NCBI GenBank assembly: GCA_016185015.1
Contig: JACPOI010000015.1
Location: 177,964 to 241,963 of the forward strand
Origin: Burkholderiales bacterium
GTDB lineage: Bacteria; Pseudomonadota; Gammaproteobacteria; Burkholderiales; Burkholderiaceae_C
DNA: 64,000 nucleotides
Reading direction: 5' to 3'
Shown here piece by piece: positions 25,115 through 32,404 of the stretch. The notes under the pieces were generated by a model. That model ran no database searches and had not been told where the DNA came from. It saw only the letters and a list, made by a program, of their open reading frames with translations. The first letter of the stretch is position 1; each line of letters starts with the position of its first letter. Both the position numbers and the translations under genes were made by a program.

Positions 25115-26428
25115 ATGACTTCCCATAACCAAGAACAAGCCCCCGTCCTCATCGCCGGCGGCGGCATCGGCGGCCTCACGCTGGCCCTCACCCTGCATCA
25201 GATCGGCGTGCCCTGCCAGGTCTTCGAGGCTGTGCCCGAACTCTTGCCCCTGGGCGTGGGCATCAACCTGCAACCCAATGCCGTGCGCGAGCTGTACGAA
25301 CTGGGCATCGGCGCCGACATGCTGGACACCACCGGCATCCAGGCGCGCGAATGGGCCCTGGTGGGCCGCAACGGCAACGACGTGTATTCAGAGCCGCGCG
25401 GCCTGCTGGCCGGCTACAAGTGGCCGCAGTATTCCGTGCACCGCGGCCAGCTGCAGATGCTGCTGCTCAAAGAAGTGCAGCGCCGTCTGGCGCCGGGGAC
25501 TGTGCAGTTGGGGCAACGCGTCGCGGGTTACCGCAACGACGCGCAGGGCGTGACCGCCATCGTCGAAACCCGCAATGGCGAGCGCCGTGAAGTGCGGGGC
25601 AGCCTGCTGGTCGCCGCCGACGGCCTGCACTCTGCCGTGCGCGCGCAGATGCATCCCACACAGCCGCCCATCCAGTGGGGCGGCGCCATCATGTGGCGCG
25701 GTGTCACGCCGGGCGTGGCGCACCGCACGGGCGCCTCCTTCGTGGGCGTGGGCTCGCTCAAACATCGTGTGGTGGTCTACCCCATCACCCCGCCGGACCC
25801 GAAGACCGGCCTTTCGATGATCAACTGGATCGCCGAGATCACCGTCGACAACAAGGGCGGCTGGACCCAGGGCGACTGGAACCGCCGCGTGAAGCTGGAG
25901 GAGTTCATCCACCACTTCGAAGGCTGGAACTACGACTGGCTCGACGTGCCCGCCATGCTGCGCGGCGCCAAGGAAGTGTTCGAGTACCCCATGATCGACC
26001 GCGACCCCGTGCCCACCTGGGTGGACGGCCGCGTGGCCCTGCTGGGCGACGCCGCCCACGTGATGTACCCCGTGGGCTCGGCCGGCGCCAGCCAGGCCAT
26101 CGTGGACACACGTGTGCTGGGCGCGGCCATGGTGCAACACGGCGTCACGCCGCAGGCCCTGCAGGCCTACGACCAGAAGCTGTGCAAGGACATCTCGGCC
26201 CTGGTGCTGCGCAACCGCGGCTCCGGCCCCTTCGCCATCCTGGGTGTGGTGGAAGAGCGCTGCGGCGGTGTCTTCGACAACATCGACACCGTCATCCCCA
26301 AGGCCGAGCGCGACGAGTTCATGGCGCGCTACAAGCAGGCCGCGGGCTTTGCCATCGAGGCGCTGAATGCAGCGCCGCCCATCATTGCGCCGGGTGCGCG
26401 GGTGGGGCCGGCCGGCGCTCCCAGCTGA
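25115..26428 (+). CDS. Flavin-dependent monooxygenase (salicylate/6-hydroxynicotinate type)
   Basis: A 437-aa class A flavoprotein. The Rossmann motif is VLIAGGGIGGLTLALTLHQI at residues 12-31, then the DG motif LLVAADGLHSAVR, and the second FAD motif GRVALLGDAAHVMYPVGSAG. The GVGINLQPNAVREL segment is typical of the phenazine PhzS/aurachin-like group. It should hydroxylate an aromatic or heteroaromatic ring with NAD(P)H and O2. It stands alone without ring-cleavage partners. The ATG at 25115 is preferred over an upstream start at 25070, which would add a non-conserved 15 residues. Confidence 0.87.
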   Translation: MTSHNQEQAPVLIAGGGIGGLTLALTLHQIGVPCQVFEAVPELLPLGVGINLQPNAVRELYELGIGADMLDTTGIQAREWALVGRNGNDVYSEPRGLLAGYKWPQYSVHRGQLQMLLLKEVQRRLAPGTVQLGQRVAGYRNDAQGVTAIVETRNGERREVRGSLLVAADGLHSAVRAQMHPTQPPIQWGGAIMWRGVTPGVAHRTGASFVGVGSLKHRVVVYPITPPDPKTGLSMINWIAEITVDNKGGWTQGDWNRRVKLEEFIHHFEGWNYDWLDVPAMLRGAKEVFEYPMIDRDPVPTWVDGRVALLGDAAHVMYPVGSAGASQAIVDTRVLGAAMVQHGVTPQALQAYDQKLCKDISALVLRNRGSGPFAILGVVEERCGGVFDNIDTVIPKAERDEFMARYKQAAGFAIEALNAAPPIIAPGARVGPAGAPS

Positions 26429-26733
26429 TCCAAACCCATGCGTTTGCGTGCGATAACCGTGCGCTGTTACCATCGCCGCGCAAACCTGCCTCTCCCGAAC
26501 CACCATGCCTGCCTCCTTCCTTCCCCTTTGCATGCACTGCAGCCGCAGCCTGCTGGGGGATGGGTGCGCCGCCGTGTGCGAGACCTGGCCATACAAGCCG
26601 GTCGCACATTCCTCCGCCCGGCGATAACTTTTCTCACTTTTCTGCGCAACCATCCATCGCCGGGCCCCAGCCCCGCGCGATCGCGCCCGTCCTGGCCATC
26701 TGCCCAGAGGAGCGCACCTGATGGAGATGCGTC
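26429..26733. other. Intergenic region before rnk
   Basis: About 305 bases separate the monooxygenase from rnk. The only feature I see is a possible 40-codon frame at 26505-26627, listed separately. No clear promoter, terminator or repeat was found. Confidence 0.5.
26505..26627 (+). CDS. Possible 40-aa cysteine-containing small protein
   Basis: ATG 26505 opens a 40-codon frame with LCMHCSRSLLGDGCAAVCET, in which CxxC and CxxxxC pairs could bind zinc. There is no convincing ribosome site. Length and isolation make this a weak call; it may be chance. Confidence 0.25.
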   Translation: MPASFLPLCMHCSRSLLGDGCAAVCETWPYKPVAHSSARR

Positions 26734-27123
26734 ATGCATGTACACAACGCCGGTGAGCGCCAGCTGACCGAACTGGACTACGTCCGCCTGTCCAAGCTCG
26801 ATGGCGGGCATCTGGCCGACGCCTTCAGCGCGGCCGACCTCGTGCCCTCGCGTGAGATCGCGGCCGACGTCGTCACCATGAACACCCAGGCCGAGATCGT
26901 CTTCACCGACTCCGGCCTGAAGCAGACCGTCACCCCCTGCTACCCCGCGGATGTCGCGCCCGTGATGGGCTTTGTCTCGGTGCTGTCGCCCCTGGGCGCG
27001 GCCCTGCTGGGCCTGCGCGTGGGCGACGTCGCCGTCTGGCAGCTGCCCCACGGCGAGGAGCGGTCGGCCCTGGTGGCACGCATCGTGTTCCAGCCCGAAG
27101 CCTCGGGTGACTACACCACCTGA
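26734..27123 (+). CDS. rnk: Regulator of nucleoside diphosphate kinase (Rnk)
   Basis: A 129-aa GreA/GreB-related protein. The N-terminal helical part (ELDYVRLSKLDGGHLADAFS) is short. The C-terminal FKBP-like domain contains VTMNTQAEIVFTDSGLKQTV, PVMGFVSVLSPLGAALLGLR and WQLPHGEERSALVARIVFQP. Rnk binds RNA polymerase but lacks the long Gre coiled coil needed for transcript cleavage. Length and motifs fit. Confidence 0.88.
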   Translation: MHVHNAGERQLTELDYVRLSKLDGGHLADAFSAADLVPSREIAADVVTMNTQAEIVFTDSGLKQTVTPCYPADVAPVMGFVSVLSPLGAALLGLRVGDVAVWQLPHGEERSALVARIVFQPEASGDYTT

Positions 27124-27250
27124 GCCAGGGCGTGGTCGAAATGAACGCCATGGCATTCACCAGGATTTTCCTGCCGGCCAAGAGCTCTGCCGTCGACCCT
27201 GCGCATGGCTGTCTATACTGGCCCGCACCGACCAGGAGGAGGTGCTTGCC

Positions 27251-27640
27251 ATGTGGCCGTTCAGCAAAAAACTGGATAAGAACCGGATCGAGATGCGCCT
27301 GCACTACTGGGGTGGGGCGGACGAGCCCGCCTGGACCTTCAAGCTGGTCGTGGGCGGGCACGAGGTGCTGGAGAGCGTGGGCCTTGTCCACAGCCAGGAC
27401 TTTCGCGTCAGCAACATCGTCACCGTGCCCGACTATCGCCGCCAGGGCTACGGCACCCTGGCCATCGGTACCCTCATCGCAGCCGCCCGTGCGCGCGGCT
27501 GCAGCAGCTTCACGCTGGAGAACGTGTCACCGAAGAATGTGGAGGCGGTGAATCTGTACCGGCGCCTCGGTGCCGTGGTATTGCCGCCGGCGCAAGTTGG
27601 CGGGCATTCGGATCACCGGATCACGCTGGGCGCGGCATGA
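27251..27640 (+). CDS. GNAT N-acetyltransferase
   Basis: A 129-aa acetyltransferase. Acetyl-CoA motif A is IVTVPDYRRQGYGTLAIGTL, and the following ENVSPKNVEAVNLYRRLGAV is the usual motif B. ATG 27251 follows AGGAGGTGC, a strong ribosome site; the upstream in-frame extension overlaps rnk and is discarded. Substrate unknown. Confidence 0.85.
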   Translation: MWPFSKKLDKNRIEMRLHYWGGADEPAWTFKLVVGGHEVLESVGLVHSQDFRVSNIVTVPDYRRQGYGTLAIGTLIAAARARGCSSFTLENVSPKNVEAVNLYRRLGAVVLPPAQVGGHSDHRITLGAA

Positions 27641-27702
27641 AGGTGCGCGTGTCGGCCCGGGCCCGCCTGGGGTCTTTGGGGAAAGATATGCGGCACGCAT
27701 TA

Positions 27703-27722
27703 CCCAGTCCCGGTAGACTGGG
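27703..27722 (+). other. Leader hairpin upstream of the riboswitch
   Basis: CCCAGT-N8-ACTGGG forms a six-base-pair stem directly before the c-di-GMP aptamer. It may be part of the 5' leader or of the promoter region. Confidence 0.4.
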
Positions 27723-27726
27723 CGCC

Positions 27727-27803
27727 ATCAGGGCAAGCGCATTGAAAAGTGCGCACGCAAAGCCACCGGTCTAAGGCCAAGAGCTACGACAGCGGGGTTG
27801 CAC
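27727..27803 (+). ncRNA. Cyclic di-GMP-I (GEMM) riboswitch aptamer
   Basis: The core matches the GEMM-I consensus: CAGGGCAAGC, a hairpin GCGCATT-GAAA-AGTGCGC with the GAAA tetraloop, then ACGCAAAGCCACCGG, the tetraloop-receptor CTAAG...CTACGA, and a closing AGCGGGGTTGC. The order, spacing and tetraloop/receptor pair follow the Vibrio Vc2 aptamer closely. It lies 115 bases upstream of a membrane-protein gene with a terminator hairpin between, so c-di-GMP should control transcription of 27918-28913. Confidence 0.9.
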
Positions 27804-27823
27804 GGAACAAGGTCCGTCAGCGT

Positions 27824-27860
27824 ATGCCCTCGTCCAGCCGTGCTGGAGGAGGGCATTTTT
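27824..27860 (+). terminator. Riboswitch expression-platform terminator
   Basis: Stem ATGCCCTC/GAGGGCAT continues through a G-G mismatch into TCCAGC/GCTGGA, with a three-base loop, and is followed by TTTTTGTT. It is a very stable intrinsic terminator between aptamer and gene, the classic platform of a transcriptional riboswitch. Whether ligand turns it on or off cannot be told by eye. Confidence 0.88.
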
Positions 27861-27917
27861 GTTGGGGCGTGGCATCTGCTGCGCTGCGGTATCGGACGAC
27901 AGGCGAAAGAGCGGCAC

Positions 27918-28913
27918 GTGAAAGACCACGAGAAGGTTCTCGACATCTGCAGGCGCATCGAGCGTGTGCTCCAGCGTGACTGGGGCGGCTCGGGCCATGG
28001 CTTGCGCGAAAAGCTCACTTCGACCCAGTACGTGGTACCCGCGGACCTGGAAAAGCGCATCCGCTACCTCCATGGTCTGCAAAAAAAGGCCACGGGCAAC
28101 AGCGGCTTCAAACTCAAGTCGTCCGAAGACTTCCTGGCCAAGGGCGAGCAGGTCATCAAGGAACTGGCGCTCGCGCGCCATGCCGCCAAGCGCCGCCTGC
28201 TGCCCTGGCTGCGCGAGCTGGCGCTCAAGCATCGCGTCATCGTGGGCACGGCGGTCGTCGCGCTCGTCGCTGGGCTGGCGCTGCTGTTTTTCCTCGTCCA
28301 GCCCGAGCCTGCGCCGGTGACTGTACCCAGGCCCGTGCCCAAACCGGCCCCCAAGCCTGCGCCCCGGCCCAAGCCCGCGCCGGCGCCCGCAACGGCTGCG
28401 TCAGCGCCGGCCCCGGCGGCCGTGGCCTCCGCCCCCGCGCCGGCAGCTTCAGCCCCCGTCGCCCCGGCGTCTGCCGCTGTGGCCGAGCCCGCGCCCGGCC
28501 CGGCCGGTGTCAAGGTCCACATCGAAACACCGCCCGAAGTGGTGGTGACGCTCAGGCACGCCGAAGTCGTGCAGGGCGCCTCGGGCCGCGACGAGATCGC
28601 CGTCATCGTCGACGTGCAGAACATGGGCTACCCCAGCCTCAAGCGCATCACCTTCGATGCCTGGCTCTACGACACCTCGGGCGCCAAGCCCTTGCCTGTC
28701 ATCCTTGCATCGGGGGCCGACGCCACGCCCTGGCACGCCTTCCTGCGCCTGGCCATCATGCGGGGCCAGAGCGCCGAGGTGCGGCTCAACTACAGTTCCT
28801 CGTCCAAATGGTCTTCAGACCAGGCCATCGCGCTGGTGAATTCGGGGCGTTACCAGATCCGGCTCAAGGCTGTGTCGCTCATCGACGATTCGAACAAGTC
28901 CCTGGGCAAGTAG
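27918..28913 (+). CDS. c-di-GMP-riboswitch-controlled membrane protein, unknown function
   Basis: A 331-aa protein starting with GTG at 27918; the frame upstream passes through the terminator and is rejected. Residues 1-105 are a charged cytoplasmic domain (VLDICRRIERVLQRDWGGSG, then VVPADLEKRIRYLHGLQKKA). One membrane helix follows at about 107-127. Residues 130-200 are a Pro/Ala-rich spacer. The last 125 residues form a beta-rich periplasmic domain (VVVTLRHAEVVQGASGRDEI, then YQIRLKAVSLIDDSNKSLGK). I do not recognise the family. Control by c-di-GMP suggests a role in surface attachment, motility or envelope change. Confidence 0.75.
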   Translation: MKDHEKVLDICRRIERVLQRDWGGSGHGLREKLTSTQYVVPADLEKRIRYLHGLQKKATGNSGFKLKSSEDFLAKGEQVIKELALARHAAKRRLLPWLRELALKHRVIVGTAVVALVAGLALLFFLVQPEPAPVTVPRPVPKPAPKPAPRPKPAPAPATAASAPAPAAVASAPAPAASAPVAPASAAVAEPAPGPAGVKVHIETPPEVVVTLRHAEVVQGASGRDEIAVIVDVQNMGYPSLKRITFDAWLYDTSGAKPLPVILASGADATPWHAFLRLAIMRGQSAEVRLNYSSSSKWSSDQAIALVNSGRYQIRLKAVSLIDDSNKSLGK

Positions 28914-29222
28914 GCTGCGCCCATAGTCTCATGGCATGCCTTCAGCTCGGCAAAGAGGGCTCAGATGTGATTAGAGTCGTAGCGCAGCCAGAAGTCGAGG
29001 TGGGACTCGAGGGGCTGGTGGATCTGGGCATTTGGTTTCTCTGGAGACTATGCCGGTATAAAAGCCAGAGGAGGGATGCCTATGCGTGGGTATGACTGAG
29101 CTTTGCGCAGAGTTGAGTGACGGAATTAGTGAAGAGGAAAAAGCAAGACCGAAACCCGTGTCGCGAAACTAGCCGTCCCAACCTGGCCAGTAGATTTCTC
29201 TATTTCCAATAGTACACTTCGT
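28914..29222. other. Spacer upstream of the retron RNA
   Basis: About 310 bases with clearly lower GC than the preceding genes. It includes a possible 54-codon frame (28931-29095) and otherwise no recognisable feature. It probably contains the promoter of the retron transcript. Confidence 0.5.
28931..29095 (+). CDS. Doubtful 54-aa reading frame
   Basis: ATG 28931 to TGA 29095 encodes LGKEGSDVIRVVAQPEVEVG and DLGIWFLWRLCRYKS. It matches nothing I know and has no good ribosome site. It may be a gene remnant at the island edge or chance. Confidence 0.2.
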   Translation: MACLQLGKEGSDVIRVVAQPEVEVGLEGLVDLGIWFLWRLCRYKSQRRDAYAWV

Positions 29223-29235
29223 GTGTCACCTCGAC
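29223..29235 (+). repeat. Retron a1 repeat arm
   Basis: GTGTCACCTCGAC, the left arm of the 13-nt inverted repeat enclosing the candidate msr-msd RNA. Confidence 0.75.
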
Positions 29236-29344
29236 TTGAACTTAATTTTGTCTGCGTTAACGCGGACATTGCAGTATCGTAACCCCGTATCTAGCGGTTC
29301 TATCTGTTGAGCATATAGCCGCTAAGGTTGTACAGGTGAAAGAT

Positions 29345-29357
29345 GTCGAGGTGACAC
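29345..29357 (-). repeat. Retron a2 repeat arm
   Basis: GTCGAGGTGACAC on the plus strand, the exact reverse complement of 29223-29235. It contains GAGGTG (29348-29353), a ribosome site nine bases before ATG 29363, so pairing of the arms could hide the start of the reverse transcriptase. Confidence 0.75.
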
Positions 29358-29362
29358 CTCCT

Positions 29363-31129
29363 ATGCCTGTAGTCTCATCCCCAATTGATCTTCATGGGGT
29401 CTTCCTGAAGGTAGACGCCGACTATTTCTCGCGGCATGTATTTGGCGTTCCATACTCATCGCTAAAGGCGGTTCTCTATCCGACGCCAAGATATAGAGCA
29501 TTCATCATTGCAAAGCGCAACGGAAGCCCTCGAATAATTCACGAACCCAAGCGGCAGCTCAAAGAGTTTCAGCTGAAGCTACTGAGCTTCATGGAGTCGC
29601 AAGTAACTCAGATAAAGCCGTGCGTCCACGGTTTTGTTAAGGGTCGGAGCATTGTCTCGAATGCGGAGAGACATCTTGAGACGCAGCCTCATCACCTTCT
29701 CAACCTTGATTTAGAAGACTTCTTTCCGTCGATCAGCTTTTATAGGGTCCGTGGCGTATTCAAAAAGGCGCCATTTGGCCTTTCGCATGAAGTGGCAACG
29801 GTCTTGGCGCAGCTGTGCACTTATTCAAACAGTCTTCCTCAAGGGGCGCCGACCTCGCCAATGCTCTCGAATTTGGTGTGTCGGAGTCTTGATAGGGATC
29901 TCACGGCACTCGCTCGTCGGCATAGAGCAACCTACACCCGATACGCGGATGATTTGACTTTCTCTTTCACAGTCCGCGATCCAAATCGACTTCCATCAAA
30001 TATTTGCTCTTTTGATTCGGGGATAGTGAATCTTGGTCATGAACTTCAAGCGCTTATCCAGGAGCAGCATCACTTCCGAATCAATCCCAAGAAGACTCGG
30101 ATGTCTACTCGCTTTCATCGCATGGAGGTGACAGGCTTAACCATCAATGAGTTTGCAAACGTTAAGCGCGAATTTATCGATCGAATTCGCGGCGCCTTGA
30201 GCGCATGGAAGAAGTATGGGTATGGAAAGTCGCAGGCTTCGTGGCAGGATCGTGTCATTGACGGGCAGACAAAACCATATGAACAACGTTTGTGGCGACG
30301 CCAGGTAAGAGGTGGGGGCGTTCCAGAGTTAAAAAATGTGTTGTGGGGAAAATTGCTCTATGTGAGGATGGTTCGCGGTAGAGACGATTCGATATACACA
30401 CGTCTGGCTGATCTGTACAACGAACTATGTAAGCAAGAAAAGAAAGTCGATAAAGATTTTCTGTTTTCTTCTCTTCCTGTTGAAAAGATTGTTCGAAATG
30501 CGGTTGACGCCGAGAGGGCGGTATTTGTCATTGAATGGTCTGGCGACTATTGCCCGCCGGGGGCATCTGCTTCTGAAATGGTTGGCGGTCAAGGCACGGC
30601 CTTTGCATATAAGAAAGCAGATCAACTAATTACTTGCGATCACGTGTTCAATTGGGAGGGACAGTATGCCGGAGCCAGTGTCTCTGTTAATTGTCAGTCT
30701 TCGGATGTCCACGGATTGACACTGAGGGCTGTAAATCCTGCAACTGGTCTCTCGTGGCCGGTAACGATTGTTCGTCGTGATGCGCCACGAGATCTGGCAG
30801 TTCTGCAGATCGCTGGCGGTTCTCTAGCTCATAGACACTTTGTCGCAATCGAGGCACCTCTTAAGCGCAATACTCGTGGATTCTTGATTGGCTATCCGAA
30901 TTGGTCTCCTGGGCGTGTTGCAAATCAAGTTACTGCGAACGTACAAAGTCTGTACAACCGATCTGCATTGGCTAGGTTCGAAATTTCTACATTGATTCGT
31001 CAAGGCAATAGCGGCGGACCATTTGTCGACGCTCAATTTCGTTTGGTTGGCGTGGCACAGCAGGGGGCTACTCAGCAAAGTGGAAATGATGAATGTTTAT
31101 CTGTTTTGGAGTTAGAAAAATGGTTGTAG
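29363..31129 (+). CDS. Retron-type reverse transcriptase fused to trypsin-like protease
   Basis: A 588-aa protein from ATG 29363; a GTG at 29336 would add nine residues but overlaps the a2 arm. Residues 30-300 are a reverse transcriptase: NGSPRIIHEPKRQLKEFQ, the retron NAxxH motif (NAERH, 100-104), first catalytic Asp116 in LNLDLEDFFPS, LPQGAPTSP, the YADD box (194-197) and the retron VTG motif (256-258). After a linker, residues 390-588 form a trypsin-like serine protease with His427 (TCDHVF), Asp477 (DLAVLQI) and Ser550 (RQGNSGGPF), a complete triad. The RT should make msDNA from the upstream RNA. The protease is the likely effector of an anti-phage or toxin system. Base composition is unlike its neighbours, pointing to transfer. 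Confidence 0.88.
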   Translation: MPVVSSPIDLHGVFLKVDADYFSRHVFGVPYSSLKAVLYPTPRYRAFIIAKRNGSPRIIHEPKRQLKEFQLKLLSFMESQVTQIKPCVHGFVKGRSIVSNAERHLETQPHHLLNLDLEDFFPSISFYRVRGVFKKAPFGLSHEVATVLAQLCTYSNSLPQGAPTSPMLSNLVCRSLDRDLTALARRHRATYTRYADDLTFSFTVRDPNRLPSNICSFDSGIVNLGHELQALIQEQHHFRINPKKTRMSTRFHRMEVTGLTINEFANVKREFIDRIRGALSAWKKYGYGKSQASWQDRVIDGQTKPYEQRLWRRQVRGGGVPELKNVLWGKLLYVRMVRGRDDSIYTRLADLYNELCKQEKKVDKDFLFSSLPVEKIVRNAVDAERAVFVIEWSGDYCPPGASASEMVGGQGTAFAYKKADQLITCDHVFNWEGQYAGASVSVNCQSSDVHGLTLRAVNPATGLSWPVTIVRRDAPRDLAVLQIAGGSLAHRHFVAIEAPLKRNTRGFLIGYPNWSPGRVANQVTANVQSLYNRSALARFEISTLIRQGNSGGPFVDAQFRLVGVAQQGATQQSGNDECLSVLELEKWL

Positions 31130-31239
31130 GCGCGGGCCGAGTAGAGGTTTCCTTGCATTGCTTCTGAATCAATGCTGTTTCCTACATCTTGTCTATGCAC
31201 GGCGTTGCATACATCATCAAACTAAATCCCCACATGTCA

Positions 31240-31267
31240 CGAATCAATTTGCCCCAAGGTTGATTCG
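31240..31267. other. Inverted repeat downstream of the retron
   Basis: CGAATCAA-N12-TTGATTCG, perfect eight-base arms, lies 110 bases after the reverse transcriptase stop. There is no U tract. It may end the transcript or mark the edge of the acquired island. Confidence 0.4.
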
Positions 31268-31372
31268 AGATTGACACTGCGCCTCGTTAGACGTGCCCTT
31301 TCCCTAGGCGCGTCGCTGAAAAGCGAGGCAGACATGACAAGCAAGAGCTAGGTCCAGAGCTCCATCCGCAGC

Positions 31373-31612
31373 GTGCTGGACGAGCCACCTTCCGAAGGGC
31401 TGCTGCCCTTGCTGCATGACCTGCAGTTGGCGCTGCCCTGGTTGGCCACGGGCGTGCCCGGGGCCATGGCCGGCATCACCACCTATCTGCAGCGGTGCGG
31501 CGATACGCAGCAGTGGCGGGCTTTGCAGCAGAGGCTGGAGCAGGGTGACGACGCTGGCCTGCAGGCTTTGGCCTGCATGGCGTTTCACCAGCTGCGGGCT
31601 CCGCGCGAGTGA
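31373..31612 (+). CDS. Small conserved-looking protein with disrupted start
   Basis: A 79-aa frame from GTG 31373 encodes PSEGLLPLLHDLQLALPWLA, then TTYLQRCGDTQQWRALQQRL, with host-like GC. In the same frame an ATG at 31334 is followed five codons later by a TAG (31349), after which VQSSIRSVLDEP continues smoothly into the frame. This suggests the original gene began at 31334 and gained a nonsense codon, leaving GTG 31373 as a fallback start. Family not recognised. Confidence 0.45.
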   Translation: MLDEPPSEGLLPLLHDLQLALPWLATGVPGAMAGITTYLQRCGDTQQWRALQQRLEQGDDAGLQALACMAFHQLRAPRE

Positions 31613-31723
31613 GGGGCGGGGTGGATAAGCCCGGCGCGCGCAAAGTTGGCGTGGATTGCGTAAACTGACGCCGCCTTTCCCGCCGCTGGCGGGCGAACCA
31701 ACCTTCATCCCGAGACCCACACC

Positions 31724-32329
31724 ATGAAACTCTTCATCAAACCCGGCGCCTGTTCCCTCTCTCCCCACATCGTGCTCGAAGAACTGGGCCTGAAGTACGA
31801 CACCGAGGTGGTGGACCTCAAGGACAAGAAGACGGCCTCGGGCGGTGATTACCTGGCCATCAACCCCAAGGGCTATGTGCCGGCGCTGCAGCTGGATTCC
31901 GGCGAAGTGCTGACCGAAGGCCCGGCCATCGTGCAGTACCTGGCCGACAGCCAGCCCGTCAAGAAGCTGGCTCCGGCCAACGGCACGGTGGAGCGCTACC
32001 GCATGCAGGGCTGGCTGACCTTCATCGGCACCGAGCTGCACAAGACTTTCAGCCCGCTGTTCAACCCGGCCGCCCCGCAGGAGTGGAAGGATTTCTGCCG
32101 CGGCAACATCGAACGCCGCCTGAAGTACGTGAACGAGCAGCTGGCCGGCAAGGACTATTTGATGGGCCATGACTTTAGCGTGGCCGACGCCTACCTGTTC
32201 ACGGTGACGGGCTGGGCCAAGCGCGTGGCCATCGACATCAGCGGCCTGCCCAACCTGGTGGCCTACATGGCCCGCGTGGCCGCCCGACCAGGCGTGCAGG
32301 CGGCGATGAAGGCTGAAGGGCTGATCTGA
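31724..32329 (+). CDS. gstA: Beta-class glutathione S-transferase
   Basis: A 201-aa cytoplasmic enzyme that conjugates glutathione to electrophiles. The N-terminal thioredoxin-like domain carries the beta-class Cys10 (KPGACSLSPH) and the cis-Pro segment GYVPALQL. SGEVLTEGPAIVQYLAD binds glutathione. The helical domain has His106 (GTELHKTFS), the second beta-class residue, and the N-capping motif DFSVADAYLF. Length is standard. A strong terminator follows at 32357. Confidence 0.94.
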   Translation: MKLFIKPGACSLSPHIVLEELGLKYDTEVVDLKDKKTASGGDYLAINPKGYVPALQLDSGEVLTEGPAIVQYLADSQPVKKLAPANGTVERYRMQGWLTFIGTELHKTFSPLFNPAAPQEWKDFCRGNIERRLKYVNEQLAGKDYLMGHDFSVADAYLFTVTGWAKRVAIDISGLPNLVAYMARVAARPGVQAAMKAEGLI

Positions 32330-32356
32330 ACGCAGCAGCGCCCTGCGCAAAAACCC

Positions 32357-32382
32357 AAGGGAGGCCGTGGCCTCCCTTTTTT
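32357..32382 (+). terminator. Rho-independent terminator of gstA
   Basis: AAGGGAGGCC-GT-GGCCTCCCTT followed by TTTT. A near-perfect ten-base stem with a U tract ends the gstA transcript and lies just before the convergent cytochrome gene. Confidence 0.88.
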
Positions 32383-32404
32383 CATGGGGTCGTGCTGCGT
32401 GCGC

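Larger units (their letters stand above)
29223..29357 (+). ncRNA. Candidate retron msr-msd RNA
   Basis: A 135-base region immediately upstream of the reverse transcriptase is closed by a perfect 13-nt inverted repeat (29223-29235 with 29345-29357), as expected for the a1/a2 ends of a retron RNA. Inside are a short hairpin GTCTGCG-TTAA-CGCGGAC (29250-29267), suited to msr, and a long imperfect hairpin at 29279-29333. The long hairpin is built on TAGCGG/CCGCTA plus CTAT/ATAG and outer ACC/GGT and GTA/TAC, suited to msd. The branching guanosine should lie just after a1, for example G29238. Size and order fit known retrons. Confidence 0.72.

Noticed and set aside
28320..28500. Repetitive CCGGCCCCC/GCGCCGGC-type sequence
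   Set aside because: It is low-complexity coding for a Pro/Ala-rich linker, not a DNA repeat element.
29336..29362. GTG 29336 as the start of the reverse transcriptase
   Set aside because: It would put the a2 repeat arm inside the coding region, and ATG 29363 has a better-placed ribosome site. Kept only as an alternative.
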